A DNA stretch of 64,000 nucleotides from positions 1-64,000 of the forward strand of contig JANQSS010000112.1 of assembly GCA_028279185.1 (NCBI GenBank), written 5' to 3'. The translations under genes and the position numbers were made by a program. The stretch's first letter is position 1; the number at the start of each line of letters is the position of its first letter. Positions 1-9,318 of the stretch are shown here, piece after piece. Under the pieces are notes generated by a model. That model did no database searches. It was not told the DNA's origin and saw nothing but the letters and a program-made list of their open reading frames with translations. The stretch is from Saprospiraceae bacterium (GTDB lineage: Bacteria > Bacteroidota > Bacteroidia > Chitinophagales > Saprospiraceae).

Positions 1-40
1 TGAGCAGCCCGGTTTTTTGACAGCGACTCTTGGCAGCCCA

Positions 41-1219
41 TTACACCATTTTCAATACAAGAGCCGAGGCGCCTCCCCCTCCATTGCAGATAGCGGCGCA
101 ACCAACTTCTTTACCCTCACTTTTTAATGCCGAAGTTAACGTCGTTATAATCCTGGCTCCAGAAGCACCCAGGGGGTGACCCATCGACACCGAGCCGCCC
201 AATACATTCACCTTTTCAGAGTCAACGTTCAAGACTTTATTATAGGCCAGTGGGACCACAGCGAAGGCTTCATTGACTTCGAACAAATCAATATCAGAAA
301 TGCTCAACCCTGCCCGGTCAAGCGCTTTTGGTGTTGCTAGTGTTGGGGCAGTCGTAAACATTTTTGGATCCTGAGCTGCATCGGCGAAGGAGACGATTTC
401 AGCCAAAGGTGTCAGCCCAAGTTCATTCAATTTACGTTCGCTGCATATTACTAAGGCAGAAGCTCCATCATTGATGGTCGATGCATTGGCCGCTGTTACT
501 GTACCGTTTTTGTTAAAAGCTGGGCGTAACGAAGGAATCTTTTCGAATTTGACGCGCTTGTATTCTTCATCCTCATTCATTACGACTGGATCTCCCTTTC
601 GCTGCGGTATTTCTATTGGCACGATTTCATCATTAAATTTTCCATTCTCAGTAGAAGAAGCCGTTTTTTCATACGACGCGATGGCAAACTCATCCTGTTC
701 CTCTCGCGAGATTCCATATTTTTCTGCAGTAAGGTCGGCAGAATCTCCCATCGCCACTTGGTCATAAACATTTCGAAGACCATCTTTTTCTAATCCATCG
801 ATAATTTCACCTCCACCAAATTTATATCCGAAGCGAGCTTTTGGAATGTAGTACGGAATATTTGACATGCTTTCCATACCACCGGCAACGGCTAAATCTA
901 AATGACCGAGCATTATGGCTTGCGCTGCAAACATCACCGATTTCATCCCGGAGGCACATACTTTGTTAACTGTCGTACAAGGGACGTCGTTGCTCAATCC
1001 CGCGACTAATGCCGCCTGCCTAGCCGGCGCCTGCCCCAGGTTAGCGGAGACCACATTCCCCATAAAAACTTCTTCGACGAGGCTGGCTTCGATGCCACAC
1101 TTAGCCAATGCTCCGGCTATAGCCTTCGCACCAAGTTCCGTAGCAGAAAAACCCGATAATTGTCCTCCAAAACTACCCAATGGTGTTCGCACAGCTGAGG
1201 CGATATATACTTTTTGCAT
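41..1219 (-). CDS. Acetyl-CoA C-acyltransferase (thiolase)
   Basis: This enzyme condenses two acetyl-CoA to acetoacetyl-CoA or cleaves 3-ketoacyl-CoA in the cytosol. The 392-residue length is normal for a biosynthetic or degradative thiolase. The nucleophilic Cys88 sits in NKVCASGMKS. His348 lies in GHPLGASGAR and the second catalytic cysteine, Cys378, in the C-terminal CNGGGG motif. The start at 1219 gives the canonical N-terminus (MQKVYIASAVRTPLG). A Bacteroidota-type -7 box lies about 65 bases upstream. The gene stands alone; the neighbouring GT9 gene is on the same strand but 245 bases away. The active-site motifs do not separate AtoB-type from FadA-type use, so the pathway is left open. 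Confidence 0.95.
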   Translation of the reverse strand: MQKVYIASAVRTPLGSFGGQLSGFSATELGAKAIAGALAKCGIEASLVEEVFMGNVVSANLGQAPARQAALVAGLSNDVPCTTVNKVCASGMKSVMFAAQAIMLGHLDLAVAGGMESMSNIPYYIPKARFGYKFGGGEIIDGLEKDGLRNVYDQVAMGDSADLTAEKYGISREEQDEFAIASYEKTASSTENGKFNDEIVPIEIPQRKGDPVVMNEDEEYKRVKFEKIPSLRPAFNKNGTVTAANASTINDGASALVICSERKLNELGLTPLAEIVSFADAAQDPKMFTTAPTLATPKALDRAGLSISDIDLFEVNEAFAVVPLAYNKVLNVDSEKVNVLGGSVSMGHPLGASGARIITTLTSALKSEGKEVGCAAICNGGGGASALVLKMV

Positions 1220-1284
1220 GCTTTACTTTTTTTGTTCGAAACTAAAATGAAACAGGTGTTAAAAAGTTGCGGTCTAAGGCGGCG

Positions 1285-1318
1285 CAAAGATAAAGTAATA
1301 AGTGAATAGGATTTGAAA
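1285..1318 (-). promoter_or_regulatory. Putative promoter of the thiolase gene
   Basis: Read on the minus strand, TATCTTTG at 1292-1285 is an exact match to the Bacteroidota -7 element TAnnTTTG. A TTTC lies 22 bases further upstream, in the position of the -33 element (one mismatch to TTTG). The position upstream of the start at 1219 fits a short leader. This is motif reading only. Confidence 0.45.
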
Positions 1319-1464
1319 CAGCCGTCACCCATTCGAAAGATAGAACTAACTTAAGTAGGCATGCGCTGGCGTGCAAGCCGGTGTAATATTTCAATCATTT
1401 CCACAGACGTCCGCGTTCCTACCCTATAGTCGAGTAGTTTCTTCGCCAGCTCAATTATTGCATC

Positions 1465-2466
1465 TCAATTTCTGGTTACATCATGCGACAATGCATTCCG
1501 TACTTTATTCATGACGGTTCTAACCTCAATATCAAGGCATGCCCAATCTCCCCGCCAGCAGTCCTTATTTCCAAACACAGAACAAGGACGACAACTAAGA
1601 TCATCTCTTTGTACACAATTTTCCAGCGATTGACCGTACCCCAAAAATCCCGCGAATGGATGTGTTCCGCCCCAAATTGAAACCACAGGCACACCGACAT
1701 TTGATGCTACGTGCATATTTGCCGAATCCATGCTCACGACCAGGTCCAAATCGGCGATTTTTTTTATTTGTTCACTAAGAGGTTCAGCAGCCAGCGAGAA
1801 AATGTGATCAGAAGAGTGCGCAATCGATTCTAATTCAAGTTTTTCTCGCTGCCCTCCACCCAAAAGGAAAATGTCACAATCGTATGATGCACCTAATTCG
1901 CGAATAAATTCTTGACATCGATGCAGGGGCCACATTTTTTGCCTGTGCGCAGCAAAAGGTGCTACACCAAACATGTATTTTCTCTTTGCTTTGACATAAA
2001 AATTATCAATTCTTAGCGCGAAGGGAAATCCTAGCATTGAAAATACATCTGTATATCTTTCATGGGTTGTGGGTAATTGTTTTACCAGCTTATTTTCCTT
2101 TCTGGTTAAGGATTTTTTCTCTGCTCTCCCCTTATTAATATACGCTGTTCTTGTTCCGGCCAATTTGAATAGAACTCTAATTATTTGAGATCTTAAAACA
2201 CCATGTAAATCAGCGATTCCATCATATCGGTTTTTATTAAGTGAACGGAAGAGACGAATTATGCCTAGTAATCCGCGATGCTCCTGCTCGAGATTCGGAA
2301 AAATAAGCTGTAATCTTTCGTGCACTGGAAATATAGGGGAAAAGGTTTTTCTGGTGAGAAAATCCACATGCAATGTTGGATACCTGTTGAGTAGTTGCAT
2401 AACTACTGGTACGGTCATAGCAACGTCACCCATCGCCGACATTCGGATGACTAAGATTTTTTTCAC
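1465..2466 (-). CDS. Glycosyltransferase family 9 (heptosyltransferase-like)
   Basis: This is an ADP-heptose:LPS heptosyltransferase-type enzyme, expected at the cytosolic face of the inner membrane in lipopolysaccharide or other surface glycan synthesis. The N-terminus (KKILVIRMSAMGDVAMTVP) is the GT9 signature. The C-terminal Rossmann half contains the nucleotide-sugar region around SMDSANMHVASNVGVPVVSIWGG. The length of 333 aa is normal. The start lies 2 bases after the DUF4254 stop, so the two genes are probably translated together. In-frame sequence continues for 37 codons after the TGA stop and looks protein-like (see findings). The acceptor sugar cannot be told. Confidence 0.88.
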   Translation of the reverse strand: MKKILVIRMSAMGDVAMTVPVVMQLLNRYPTLHVDFLTRKTFSPIFPVHERLQLIFPNLEQEHRGLLGIIRLFRSLNKNRYDGIADLHGVLRSQIIRVLFKLAGTRTAYINKGRAEKKSLTRKENKLVKQLPTTHERYTDVFSMLGFPFALRIDNFYVKAKRKYMFGVAPFAAHRQKMWPLHRCQEFIRELGASYDCDIFLLGGGQREKLELESIAHSSDHIFSLAAEPLSEQIKKIADLDLVVSMDSANMHVASNVGVPVVSIWGGTHPFAGFLGYGQSLENCVQRDDLSCRPCSVFGNKDCWRGDWACLDIEVRTVMNKVRNALSHDVTRN

Positions 2467-2468
2467 AC

Positions 2469-3074
2469 TTACTTCGGATTTTTGTAAAGAACCGGATTCA
2501 GGCTTGGATCGTTATACATTTTCATCTGCCGATAAAGCTTCATTACAACATCCCCGGTTTTAATTTCGTCCAATAATTGTGAGATAGACTCACTCAGATC
2601 ACTAAATTGTTCTAATAGGACATCAAGCTTTGCCTGACAGCGCCTACGGTGCGTATCGTCCACATCAATTCGTTGTGATTCCTCGGTCATATGATAGATT
2701 TTAAGGCATAAAATCGACAACCGATCAATAGCCCATGCCGGGCTTTCTGTATTCAAACGTGCATTGCCTTTTACCTGTTTTGGCTCCAACTCGCTTAAAA
2801 AATAATCATCGATTCGCTCAACCAAATCCGTTCGTTCTTGATTACTTGCATCAATTCTTCGCTTGATAATTAAAGCATTTTCCGGCAATATATTGGGATC
2901 CCGAATTATATCTTCTAAGTGCCATTGTACTGTGTCAATCCAGCATTTATGGTAAAGTGTTTTACGGATGGGCGAATCCTCTGGGTTATTAAGTTGCTGA
3001 TCTACGTTATCCAAGACGTGATAATCGTTAATTGCCTTATTAAAAATAGAAATCGTCTGTTCGATAAAATTCAT
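2469..3074 (-). CDS. DUF4254 family protein
   Basis: A 201-residue, largely helical soluble protein of the DUF4254 family, which is common in Bacteroidota and often sits beside GT9 glycosyltransferases, as here. The motif RKTLYHKCWIDTVQWHLED near the N-terminus and the conserved segment around SPAWAIDRLSILCLKIYHM support the family call. There is no signal peptide or membrane segment. It is sandwiched between the PurF-like gene (48-base gap) and the GT9 gene (2-base gap). The function is unknown; the pairing suggests an accessory role in surface glycan synthesis, which is inference. Confidence 0.85.
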   Translation of the reverse strand: MNFIEQTISIFNKAINDYHVLDNVDQQLNNPEDSPIRKTLYHKCWIDTVQWHLEDIIRDPNILPENALIIKRRIDASNQERTDLVERIDDYFLSELEPKQVKGNARLNTESPAWAIDRLSILCLKIYHMTEESQRIDVDDTHRRRCQAKLDVLLEQFSDLSESISQLLDEIKTGDVVMKLYRQMKMYNDPSLNPVLYKNPK

Positions 3075-3121
3075 TTATTCATCACCTTAAGTGCAATTTC
3101 GATTCAATCAAAATTACTCAT

Positions 3122-5011
3122 TCAATAAGCGCGTACGTTTTTCTTTTCGACGTAATTAATAAAAGAACGCAGAACAACTTTATTTCCACCTCCCGTGGGA
3201 TAATTCCCTGTAAAATACCAGTCTCCATTGTTATTTGGACAAGCTGCATGTAGGCCGTCAATCGTCTGATAGATTACTTCGACGTCGATTTCACTACCTT
3301 CAGGAGTAATGAGCTGTGCGATTTTATTGGATATTTCCTTGGTCGTAAATTCACTGTAGAGTTCTTTGACATGATTGATGTAATCTGATTTTTCAATTTT
3401 CAACTCATCAATGCATTTTTGATACACTTCTTGAATTAAATAACTTTTACCATGATCCTCCAACAATTGGATTAGCGCCTGAAAAGCAATAAACTGGCCC
3501 ATTCTGGACATATCTATGCCATAGCAATCTGGATACCTTATCTGAGGTGCAGACGAAACGATAATAATCTTACGCGGATTTAATCGTAAACAAATGCTGA
3601 TTATGCTATCTCGCAATGTCGTACCGCGGACAATTGAGTCATCCATGAGAACCAGCGTATCGACATGGTCATTCACTATTCCATATGTTACATCATAAAC
3701 ATGCGAAACCATATCGCCTCGGACTACTTCGTCTGCGATAAACGTTCTCAATTTTGCATCTTTCACGACAAGTTTTTCGACACGCGGCTTCATTTTTATC
3801 ATCCGTTCCAGGCCATCATCTGATAACTGTTCGTCCGAACGAAGTCGTTTTAATTTAATCTCATCCAGGTGTTTGTTCACTCCCTCAACTAAACCCATAA
3901 AAGCTGTCTCGGCGGTGTTAGGGACAAATGAAAACACAGTGTGATCCAGGTCATATTCAATTGATTCCAAAACCGACGAGCTCAAATTCTCGCCAAGCTT
4001 TTTTCGTTCCAGATATATATCTCGATCCGTTCCACGGGAAAAATAAATGCGTTCAAAGGAACAAGATCGACGTGGCGATTCTTCAATGAATGGAGATTCT
4101 TCAATTCTTCCATCCTTTTTAATAATCAATGCATGACCCCGCCTTAGTTCCTTAATTTTATGATATTTCAAATTAAAGGCAGTTTGTATTGGTGGTCTCT
4201 CAGAAGCCGCCACGACTACTTCATCATCATAGTAATAATGTAAAGGTCGTATTCCGGAAGGATCACGCATTATGAAAGCGTCACCGTGGCCTATCATTCC
4301 GCAAATGGCATATCCTCCATCGAAATGCTTGCATGCACGTCGTAACATGCGCTGGATGTCCAGATGCTTAAATATCAATTTGTTAATTTCTTGATTCGAG
4401 TACCCATCCGGTTTAAACCACTGATATAGTCGCTCTACTTCATCATCAAGAAAATGTCCTAATTTTTCTAAAACGGTTACTGTGTCTGAGTGTTCTTTAG
4501 GCGATTGGCCTAATTCTACTAATTCATTAAATAATTCATCGACATTTGTCAGGTTAAAATTACCAGCTAATACTAAATTTCTGTTTATCCAATTATTTTG
4601 ACGTAGAAAGGGATGTACAGTTTCGATAGAATTATCACCATGTGTACCATAACGAAGATGACCGAGCAACACTTCACCGGTATAGGGCAAATTGTGTTTT
4701 ATCCAATCCGTATCCTGCATTTTTTCAGCGGGTACATCATTAAAATAGGAAAAAACGCCTTCAAAAACATCACGTAAATAATTGGTGGAATTACTTCGTC
4801 GTCGTGAAATATATCGATGTCCGGGAGGCATATCCAATTTAATGGTCGCTACACCTGCACCATCTTGGCCTCGATTGCGTTGCTTTTGAAGTAGAAGCTG
4901 AAGTTTATTTAAACCATACAGTGGCGTTCCGTACTTTTCACGGTAGTACTCGAGCGGCTTCAGTAACCGGATAAATGCTAAACCGCATTCGTGTTTGATT
5001 TTATCGCTCAT
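3122..5011 (-). CDS. Long amidophosphoribosyltransferase-like protein (class II glutamine amidotransferase + PRTase)
   Basis: A two-domain protein like PurF, which makes phosphoribosylamine from PRPP and glutamine in purine synthesis. I choose the internal start at 5011 (MSDKIKHECGLAF), because it places the presumed N-terminal nucleophile Cys9 after a short propeptide; the longer frame adds 25 residues with no family likeness. The class II amidotransferase fold is seen in the RGQDGAG and HLRYGTHGDNS segments. The PRPP loop is VLMDDSIVRGTTLRDS. At 629 aa it is well above the roughly 460-510 of classical PurF and matches the long Bacteroidota subtype. A separate purF may exist elsewhere, so no symbol is given. 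Confidence 0.82.
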   Translation of the reverse strand: MSDKIKHECGLAFIRLLKPLEYYREKYGTPLYGLNKLQLLLQKQRNRGQDGAGVATIKLDMPPGHRYISRRRSNSTNYLRDVFEGVFSYFNDVPAEKMQDTDWIKHNLPYTGEVLLGHLRYGTHGDNSIETVHPFLRQNNWINRNLVLAGNFNLTNVDELFNELVELGQSPKEHSDTVTVLEKLGHFLDDEVERLYQWFKPDGYSNQEINKLIFKHLDIQRMLRRACKHFDGGYAICGMIGHGDAFIMRDPSGIRPLHYYYDDEVVVAASERPPIQTAFNLKYHKIKELRRGHALIIKKDGRIEESPFIEESPRRSCSFERIYFSRGTDRDIYLERKKLGENLSSSVLESIEYDLDHTVFSFVPNTAETAFMGLVEGVNKHLDEIKLKRLRSDEQLSDDGLERMIKMKPRVEKLVVKDAKLRTFIADEVVRGDMVSHVYDVTYGIVNDHVDTLVLMDDSIVRGTTLRDSIISICLRLNPRKIIIVSSAPQIRYPDCYGIDMSRMGQFIAFQALIQLLEDHGKSYLIQEVYQKCIDELKIEKSDYINHVKELYSEFTTKEISNKIAQLITPEGSEIDVEVIYQTIDGLHAACPNNNGDWYFTGNYPTGGGNKVVLRSFINYVEKKNVRAY

Positions 5012-5226
5012 GGACGTTTGTCTAAGGAACAAAGGTACAAAGTCGGAACCGTATTGCAAGGATGAAAAGTCGACGATAAATTTCATCTACTAAGACGGAA
5101 TTGAAAGACGATCTAGTCGCCTCAACTATCGACCTTCTTTATACGATTATTCTTGCTTTTTTGCACTTCGTATAGGTGGACCCCAGTTGAATTAAGTACA
5201 TTTATACACAGACAACATATCCTATT

Positions 5227-5937
5227 ATGCCAAATAAAATTGCGCTTGTAACTGGCGCATCCAGCGGAATCGGCAAAGCGACGTGCAACCGCCTTATAGC
5301 GGATGGTTACTACATCATGGCCACGGGACGACGAATTGAGCGATTGCAAGAATTGAAGACGCAATGGCAGGACAGAGTGCATATTGAAGTTTCGGACGTG
5401 AGACAATATGACGATGTCGAACGCGTGGTTATGCGAACTCTCGAACACTTTGGTCAACTTGATGTGCTTGTGAACAATGCCGGCGTCGGCATGATGGCAC
5501 CTTTAGAAGATGGAAATATTAATGATTGGCATGCCATGATTGACGTTAATGTCAAAGGTGTGCTAAATTTTATGCATGCTTGCTTACCTCACCTTATTCA
5601 TACCCGAGGTCATATTATAAATGTTGCCTCAGTCGCTGCGCATGATGTATTCATTAATGGTGTCGTGTATTGTGCCAGCAAACATGCTGTTAATGCCATT
5701 ACGGTTGGCTTTAGAAAAGAATTTAGGGATCGCGTGAAAGTGTCTAATATATCACCAGGTGCGGTTCAAACTGAATTTGTTCAACAAACAACTCATGAAA
5801 AATTAAAAGAAGAATTTGCCAAAAATTTTGACGACTCCGCATTAAATGCTCAAGACATTGCCGATGCAATTTCGCACATATTGAATCAACCAACTCATAT
5901 TGCCGTTAATGAATACATTATTCGACCGAATAAATAA
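5227..5937 (+). CDS. SDR family NAD(P)-dependent oxidoreductase
   Basis: A classical short-chain dehydrogenase of 236 aa. The cofactor glycine motif GASSGIG is at residues 10-16, NNAG at 83-86, catalytic Ser135, and Tyr148-x3-Lys152 in YCASK. The arginine pair after the second strand (TGRR) suggests NADP preference. It resembles the YdfG/serine-dehydrogenase-like group, but the substrate is unknown. It is the first gene of a seven-gene plus-strand operon with tiny spacings that includes murein-recycling enzymes and a P450. Confidence 0.9.
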   Translation: MPNKIALVTGASSGIGKATCNRLIADGYYIMATGRRIERLQELKTQWQDRVHIEVSDVRQYDDVERVVMRTLEHFGQLDVLVNNAGVGMMAPLEDGNINDWHAMIDVNVKGVLNFMHACLPHLIHTRGHIINVASVAAHDVFINGVVYCASKHAVNAITVGFRKEFRDRVKVSNISPGAVQTEFVQQTTHEKLKEEFAKNFDDSALNAQDIADAISHILNQPTHIAVNEYIIRPNK

Positions 5938-5944
5938 TACTGTC

Positions 5945-7288
5945 ATGTCATCTAAATACAATATATTTTCAATTTTATTCTTATTGTTTTTCGGCCTATG
6001 CTCTTGTAAGTCTGCTAAATCAGTCAACTACAAGAATGTTGAACAAAATGAAAATGTTTTAATATTTAATGATCAGACTGTTTACAATCCATGTGAACCC
6101 TCGATTGCAATTGACAAAAATAATCCTAGTATTGTTGTCGCCGGATCTGTCTTAGACAATGTACATCGATCCACCGATGGTGGAAAAACATGGTCGTCCT
6201 ATAGACTAACTTCATCGCACGGTGTTTATGGTGACCCTGTCCTCTCTTCTGACAATTTTGGTAGTTTTTATTATTGTCATCTTGCCGATCCGGAGGGTAA
6301 AGGCTGGGCGAGTAAACGGCTGCTCGAAAGTATTGTCGTTCACCGATCAGATGACGGTGGAAAAACTTGGAACAACGGTGTGGCAATAGGAGCAAATCAC
6401 CCAAAAGATCAGGACAAAGAATGGCTGTCTGCAGACCCATACTCCGGGCGACTATATATAAGTTGGACGGAATTTGACGTTTACAATTCACCCAAGGAGA
6501 AGGATGAAACACGTATTCGCTTTTCTTCCTCAAGAGATAAAGGTGAAACCTGGACTGAACCAATAACAATATCAACTATACCGGGAAATTGCCTAGACGA
6601 TGACAATACTGTTGAAGGGGCAACGCCTGTTGCCGGAAAAGATGGACGTGTATTCGTAGCATGGGCCGGGCATGAAAATATATACTTTAATCGGAGCATG
6701 GACTATGGTAAATCCTGGTTAAAAAAGGAGAAAATCATTGCTCGACAACCAGGTGGGTGGGTTCTACCCATAGAAGGGATAAAACGTGTAAATGGAATGC
6801 CGGTAACACAAGTGGATCAAAGCGGAGGTATCTTCGATGGGCGCCTATACGTTATGTGGGCAGATCAACGTGATGGAAAAGCGGATACTGATATTTTTAT
6901 TAAATACTCCGATGACGACGGTGAAACCTGGTCAAACGACATACAGGTAAATAACGATGAAAATGAACGGCAACAATTTTTTCCTTGGATAGCCATCGAC
7001 CAATCTTCCGGATATTTATATGTTGTATATTATAATCGAAATAATCACAGTGATTATAAAATTGATGTCTCTTTAGCCAGGTCTTATGACGGTGGTAAAT
7101 CTTGGCAGGAAGAGGTGATATCGGAAAAACCCTTTAATACACCACCTGAATTTATATTCTTTGGAGACTACAATAATATTTCCGCTGTTGATGGACATAT
7201 TAGACCCATTTGGACGCGCTATGATAATGGTAAATTATCTATTTGGACTGCTTTAATCCTAGAACAACATACGAGTTCTTCTCATTGA
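5945..7288 (+). CDS. BNR/Asp-box repeat lipoprotein (sialidase-like fold)
   Basis: A secreted lipoprotein with a six-bladed propeller of the sialidase/BNR type. The start at 5945, 7 bases after the SDR stop, gives a clean lipoprotein signal ending in LCSC; upstream in-frame starts overlap the SDR. At least six Asp-box repeats (S-x-D-x-G-x-T/S-W) are visible: STDGGKTW, SDDGGKTW, SRDKGETW, SMDYGKSW, SDDDGETW and SYDGGKSW. Asp boxes occur in sialidases but also in many non-catalytic propellers. I did not find a convincing sialidase arginine triad, so exo-sialidase activity is not claimed. Co-transcription with LD-carboxypeptidase and epimerase suggests a cell-envelope setting. Confidence 0.82.
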   Translation: MSSKYNIFSILFLLFFGLCSCKSAKSVNYKNVEQNENVLIFNDQTVYNPCEPSIAIDKNNPSIVVAGSVLDNVHRSTDGGKTWSSYRLTSSHGVYGDPVLSSDNFGSFYYCHLADPEGKGWASKRLLESIVVHRSDDGGKTWNNGVAIGANHPKDQDKEWLSADPYSGRLYISWTEFDVYNSPKEKDETRIRFSSSRDKGETWTEPITISTIPGNCLDDDNTVEGATPVAGKDGRVFVAWAGHENIYFNRSMDYGKSWLKKEKIIARQPGGWVLPIEGIKRVNGMPVTQVDQSGGIFDGRLYVMWADQRDGKADTDIFIKYSDDDGETWSNDIQVNNDENERQQFFPWIAIDQSSGYLYVVYYNRNNHSDYKIDVSLARSYDGGKSWQEEVISEKPFNTPPEFIFFGDYNNISAVDGHIRPIWTRYDNGKLSIWTALILEQHTSSSH

Positions 7289-7306
7289 TCAATTAATGTA
7301 GCGCTC

Positions 7307-8317
7307 ATGGATAGAAGAAAATTCACACGTACGTTATCAACAGGATTGCTCACACCTTTGTGGGTCACCGCTCCATCACATTTGCGAAAGAAAAAAGTCA
7401 AAATCATTCGACCACCGCGATTAAACCGGGGTGATGTAGTCGGGTTGATTGCACCAGCTAGTGGAATCAGAGATGGCCAACTAGATCGTGCCGTAACACA
7501 AATTAAAGAAATGGGCTATGAAGTAAAAATTGGTCGCCACGCGAGCGATCAAAATGGATTTCTAGCTGGTTTGGACCATGAACGTATTCAAGACTTTAAA
7601 AACATGATGCGGGACGATACAGTTAAGGCTGTATGGTGCATTCGAGGCGGTTATGGTCTATCACGCATTGCCTCCGATCTACAAACCAAGCTGCTATTTC
7701 GAAATCCAAAAATAATTATTGGATACAGTGATGTCACTGTATTACATAACGTGGCTGCAACATTTGGACTTGCAACTTTACATGCTCAAGTAGCTGGAGC
7801 CGCTTTTAATGAATATGTTAAAAATCAACTTCAAGCCATACTGAAAGGCCAAATTAAAGGTCAAATAATTCAACCTAAGGAATCAGACGTCGCTTTCACA
7901 ATAAACGCTGGCAAGGTTAGTGGGCCATTAACAGGTGGAAATTTATCCTTGTTGGCTGCAATGGCCGGGACACCATATTTGGATCGATTCAAAAATAAAA
8001 TCGTATTTATTGAAGATGTAGGTGAAAAACCCTATCGTATAGATCGGATGCTTACACAATTAATTCAAGCTAGCGATTTGTCAAAGGCAAAAGGTATACT
8101 ACTTGGGAATTTTGCTGATTGCGAAAAAGATGAAAAAGATAATTCCTGGACGTTGAAAGAAGTGCTCTACGATCGTCTGCAACCATTAAACATTCCGACA
8201 TGTTATGGCATACCATTTGGCCATGTTGACGACAATTTTGCCATGCCCATGTTGACAAAAGTAACCATGGATGCCGATGCCATAACAATGACTTACGATG
8301 AAGAGTTTGTCGCATGA
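7307..8317 (+). CDS. S66 family L,D-carboxypeptidase (LdcA-like)
   Basis: This serine peptidase removes the terminal D-alanine from murein tetrapeptides. The S66 nucleophile is Ser141 in GYSDVT, the acidic region FIEDVGE covers residues 234-240, and the catalytic histidine is His306 in FGHVDDN. The N-terminus carries DRRKFTR followed by a hydrophobic stretch, which resembles a twin-arginine signal; known LdcA is cytosolic, so export here would be a difference worth noting. Its stop overlaps the start of the dipeptide epimerase by four bases (ATGA), and the two functions are consecutive in murein-peptide recycling. Confidence 0.9.
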   Translation: MDRRKFTRTLSTGLLTPLWVTAPSHLRKKKVKIIRPPRLNRGDVVGLIAPASGIRDGQLDRAVTQIKEMGYEVKIGRHASDQNGFLAGLDHERIQDFKNMMRDDTVKAVWCIRGGYGLSRIASDLQTKLLFRNPKIIIGYSDVTVLHNVAATFGLATLHAQVAGAAFNEYVKNQLQAILKGQIKGQIIQPKESDVAFTINAGKVSGPLTGGNLSLLAAMAGTPYLDRFKNKIVFIEDVGEKPYRIDRMLTQLIQASDLSKAKGILLGNFADCEKDEKDNSWTLKEVLYDRLQPLNIPTCYGIPFGHVDDNFAMPMLTKVTMDADAITMTYDEEFVA

Positions 8318-9315
8318 AGCTTTCATGGGAAAAATATAAATTGGAGATGCGCCAGGCATTCGTGTTGTCGTATGGGACATTTAATTATCGCGAATCAATA
8401 ATCGTAAAACTTGAAGCAGATGGCTTCATAGGGCTGGGAGAAGCTTCGGCCATTAGCTATTATGGATGGACAATAGAAAAAATTGAATCGGAACTACATG
8501 AATTTAATACTCATTTGGATGAATTAGTAAGATTTGAAACTTTATTGCACACAACTGAGCTCTCTCCTCCTACACGAAATGCGTTGCAATGCGCTTATGT
8601 CGATTGGACCTCAAAAAAAGAAAACTCAACTCTTTCAGAATACTACTCAATTCCCACTGTAAATGAGAGCATAATTAGTTCTATTACGATTACCGGTAAT
8701 ACAACAGACGAATTGGAAAATCAAATACGGTTATATGATTGGCCTGTATATAAAATAAAAATGGGATCCCAACACGACGACAACCGTCTTGCATTAATTG
8801 GAAACTACCCAGGAAAAAAATTTCGTATCGATGCCAATGGTGGATGGTCATTGGATTGGATAAAGGCCAACAGAACACGCTTGAACGAACAAAATATTGA
8901 ATTGATCGAACAACCATTTGCCACGGGAAGTGAAAATAAAATCGCTGCATTAAAAGAAATGATTCATAAAGATATATTCGCAGACGAATCCTGCCAGACG
9001 ATTGCGGATTTAGAAAAACACGGAGAACTTTTTGATGGTGTAAATGTCAAGTTGATGAAATGTGGTGGCTGGGACAGAGCAGTGGAAATTATTAACAGAG
9101 CTCAAAAGCTGAATCTACAAATTATGATAGGATGTATGACTGAAACGTCAATTGGTATTTCGCACTCTTCTCATTTACTGGGTTTAGCAAATTACGCCGA
9201 CATTGATGGTGCCCAACTATTAAAAAACGACCCGGCACTCGGTACGAAGCTCGAATATGGAAAAATAATATTTGGACATGAAAAGGGCTGTGGTGCCTCA
9301 CTACTTAAATTGTAA
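8314..9315 (+). CDS. Dipeptide epimerase (enolase superfamily, L-Ala-D/L-Glu epimerase type)
   Basis: A member of the muconate-lactonizing subgroup of the enolase superfamily, which epimerises L-Ala-D-Glu released from murein. The catalytic set is complete: Lys147 and Lys149 in YKIKMGS, metal ligands Asp173 (RIDANGG), Glu199 (ELIEQP) and Asp224 (FADES), and Lys246 in VNVKLMKCGG. The length of 333 aa is slightly short but normal. It overlaps the upstream carboxypeptidase by four bases, strongly supporting a shared job in cell-wall peptide recycling. Other dipeptides are possible substrates. Confidence 0.9.
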   Translation: MKLSWEKYKLEMRQAFVLSYGTFNYRESIIVKLEADGFIGLGEASAISYYGWTIEKIESELHEFNTHLDELVRFETLLHTTELSPPTRNALQCAYVDWTSKKENSTLSEYYSIPTVNESIISSITITGNTTDELENQIRLYDWPVYKIKMGSQHDDNRLALIGNYPGKKFRIDANGGWSLDWIKANRTRLNEQNIELIEQPFATGSENKIAALKEMIHKDIFADESCQTIADLEKHGELFDGVNVKLMKCGGWDRAVEIINRAQKLNLQIMIGCMTETSIGISHSSHLLGLANYADIDGAQLLKNDPALGTKLEYGKIIFGHEKGCGASLLKL

Positions 9316-9318
9316 TTA

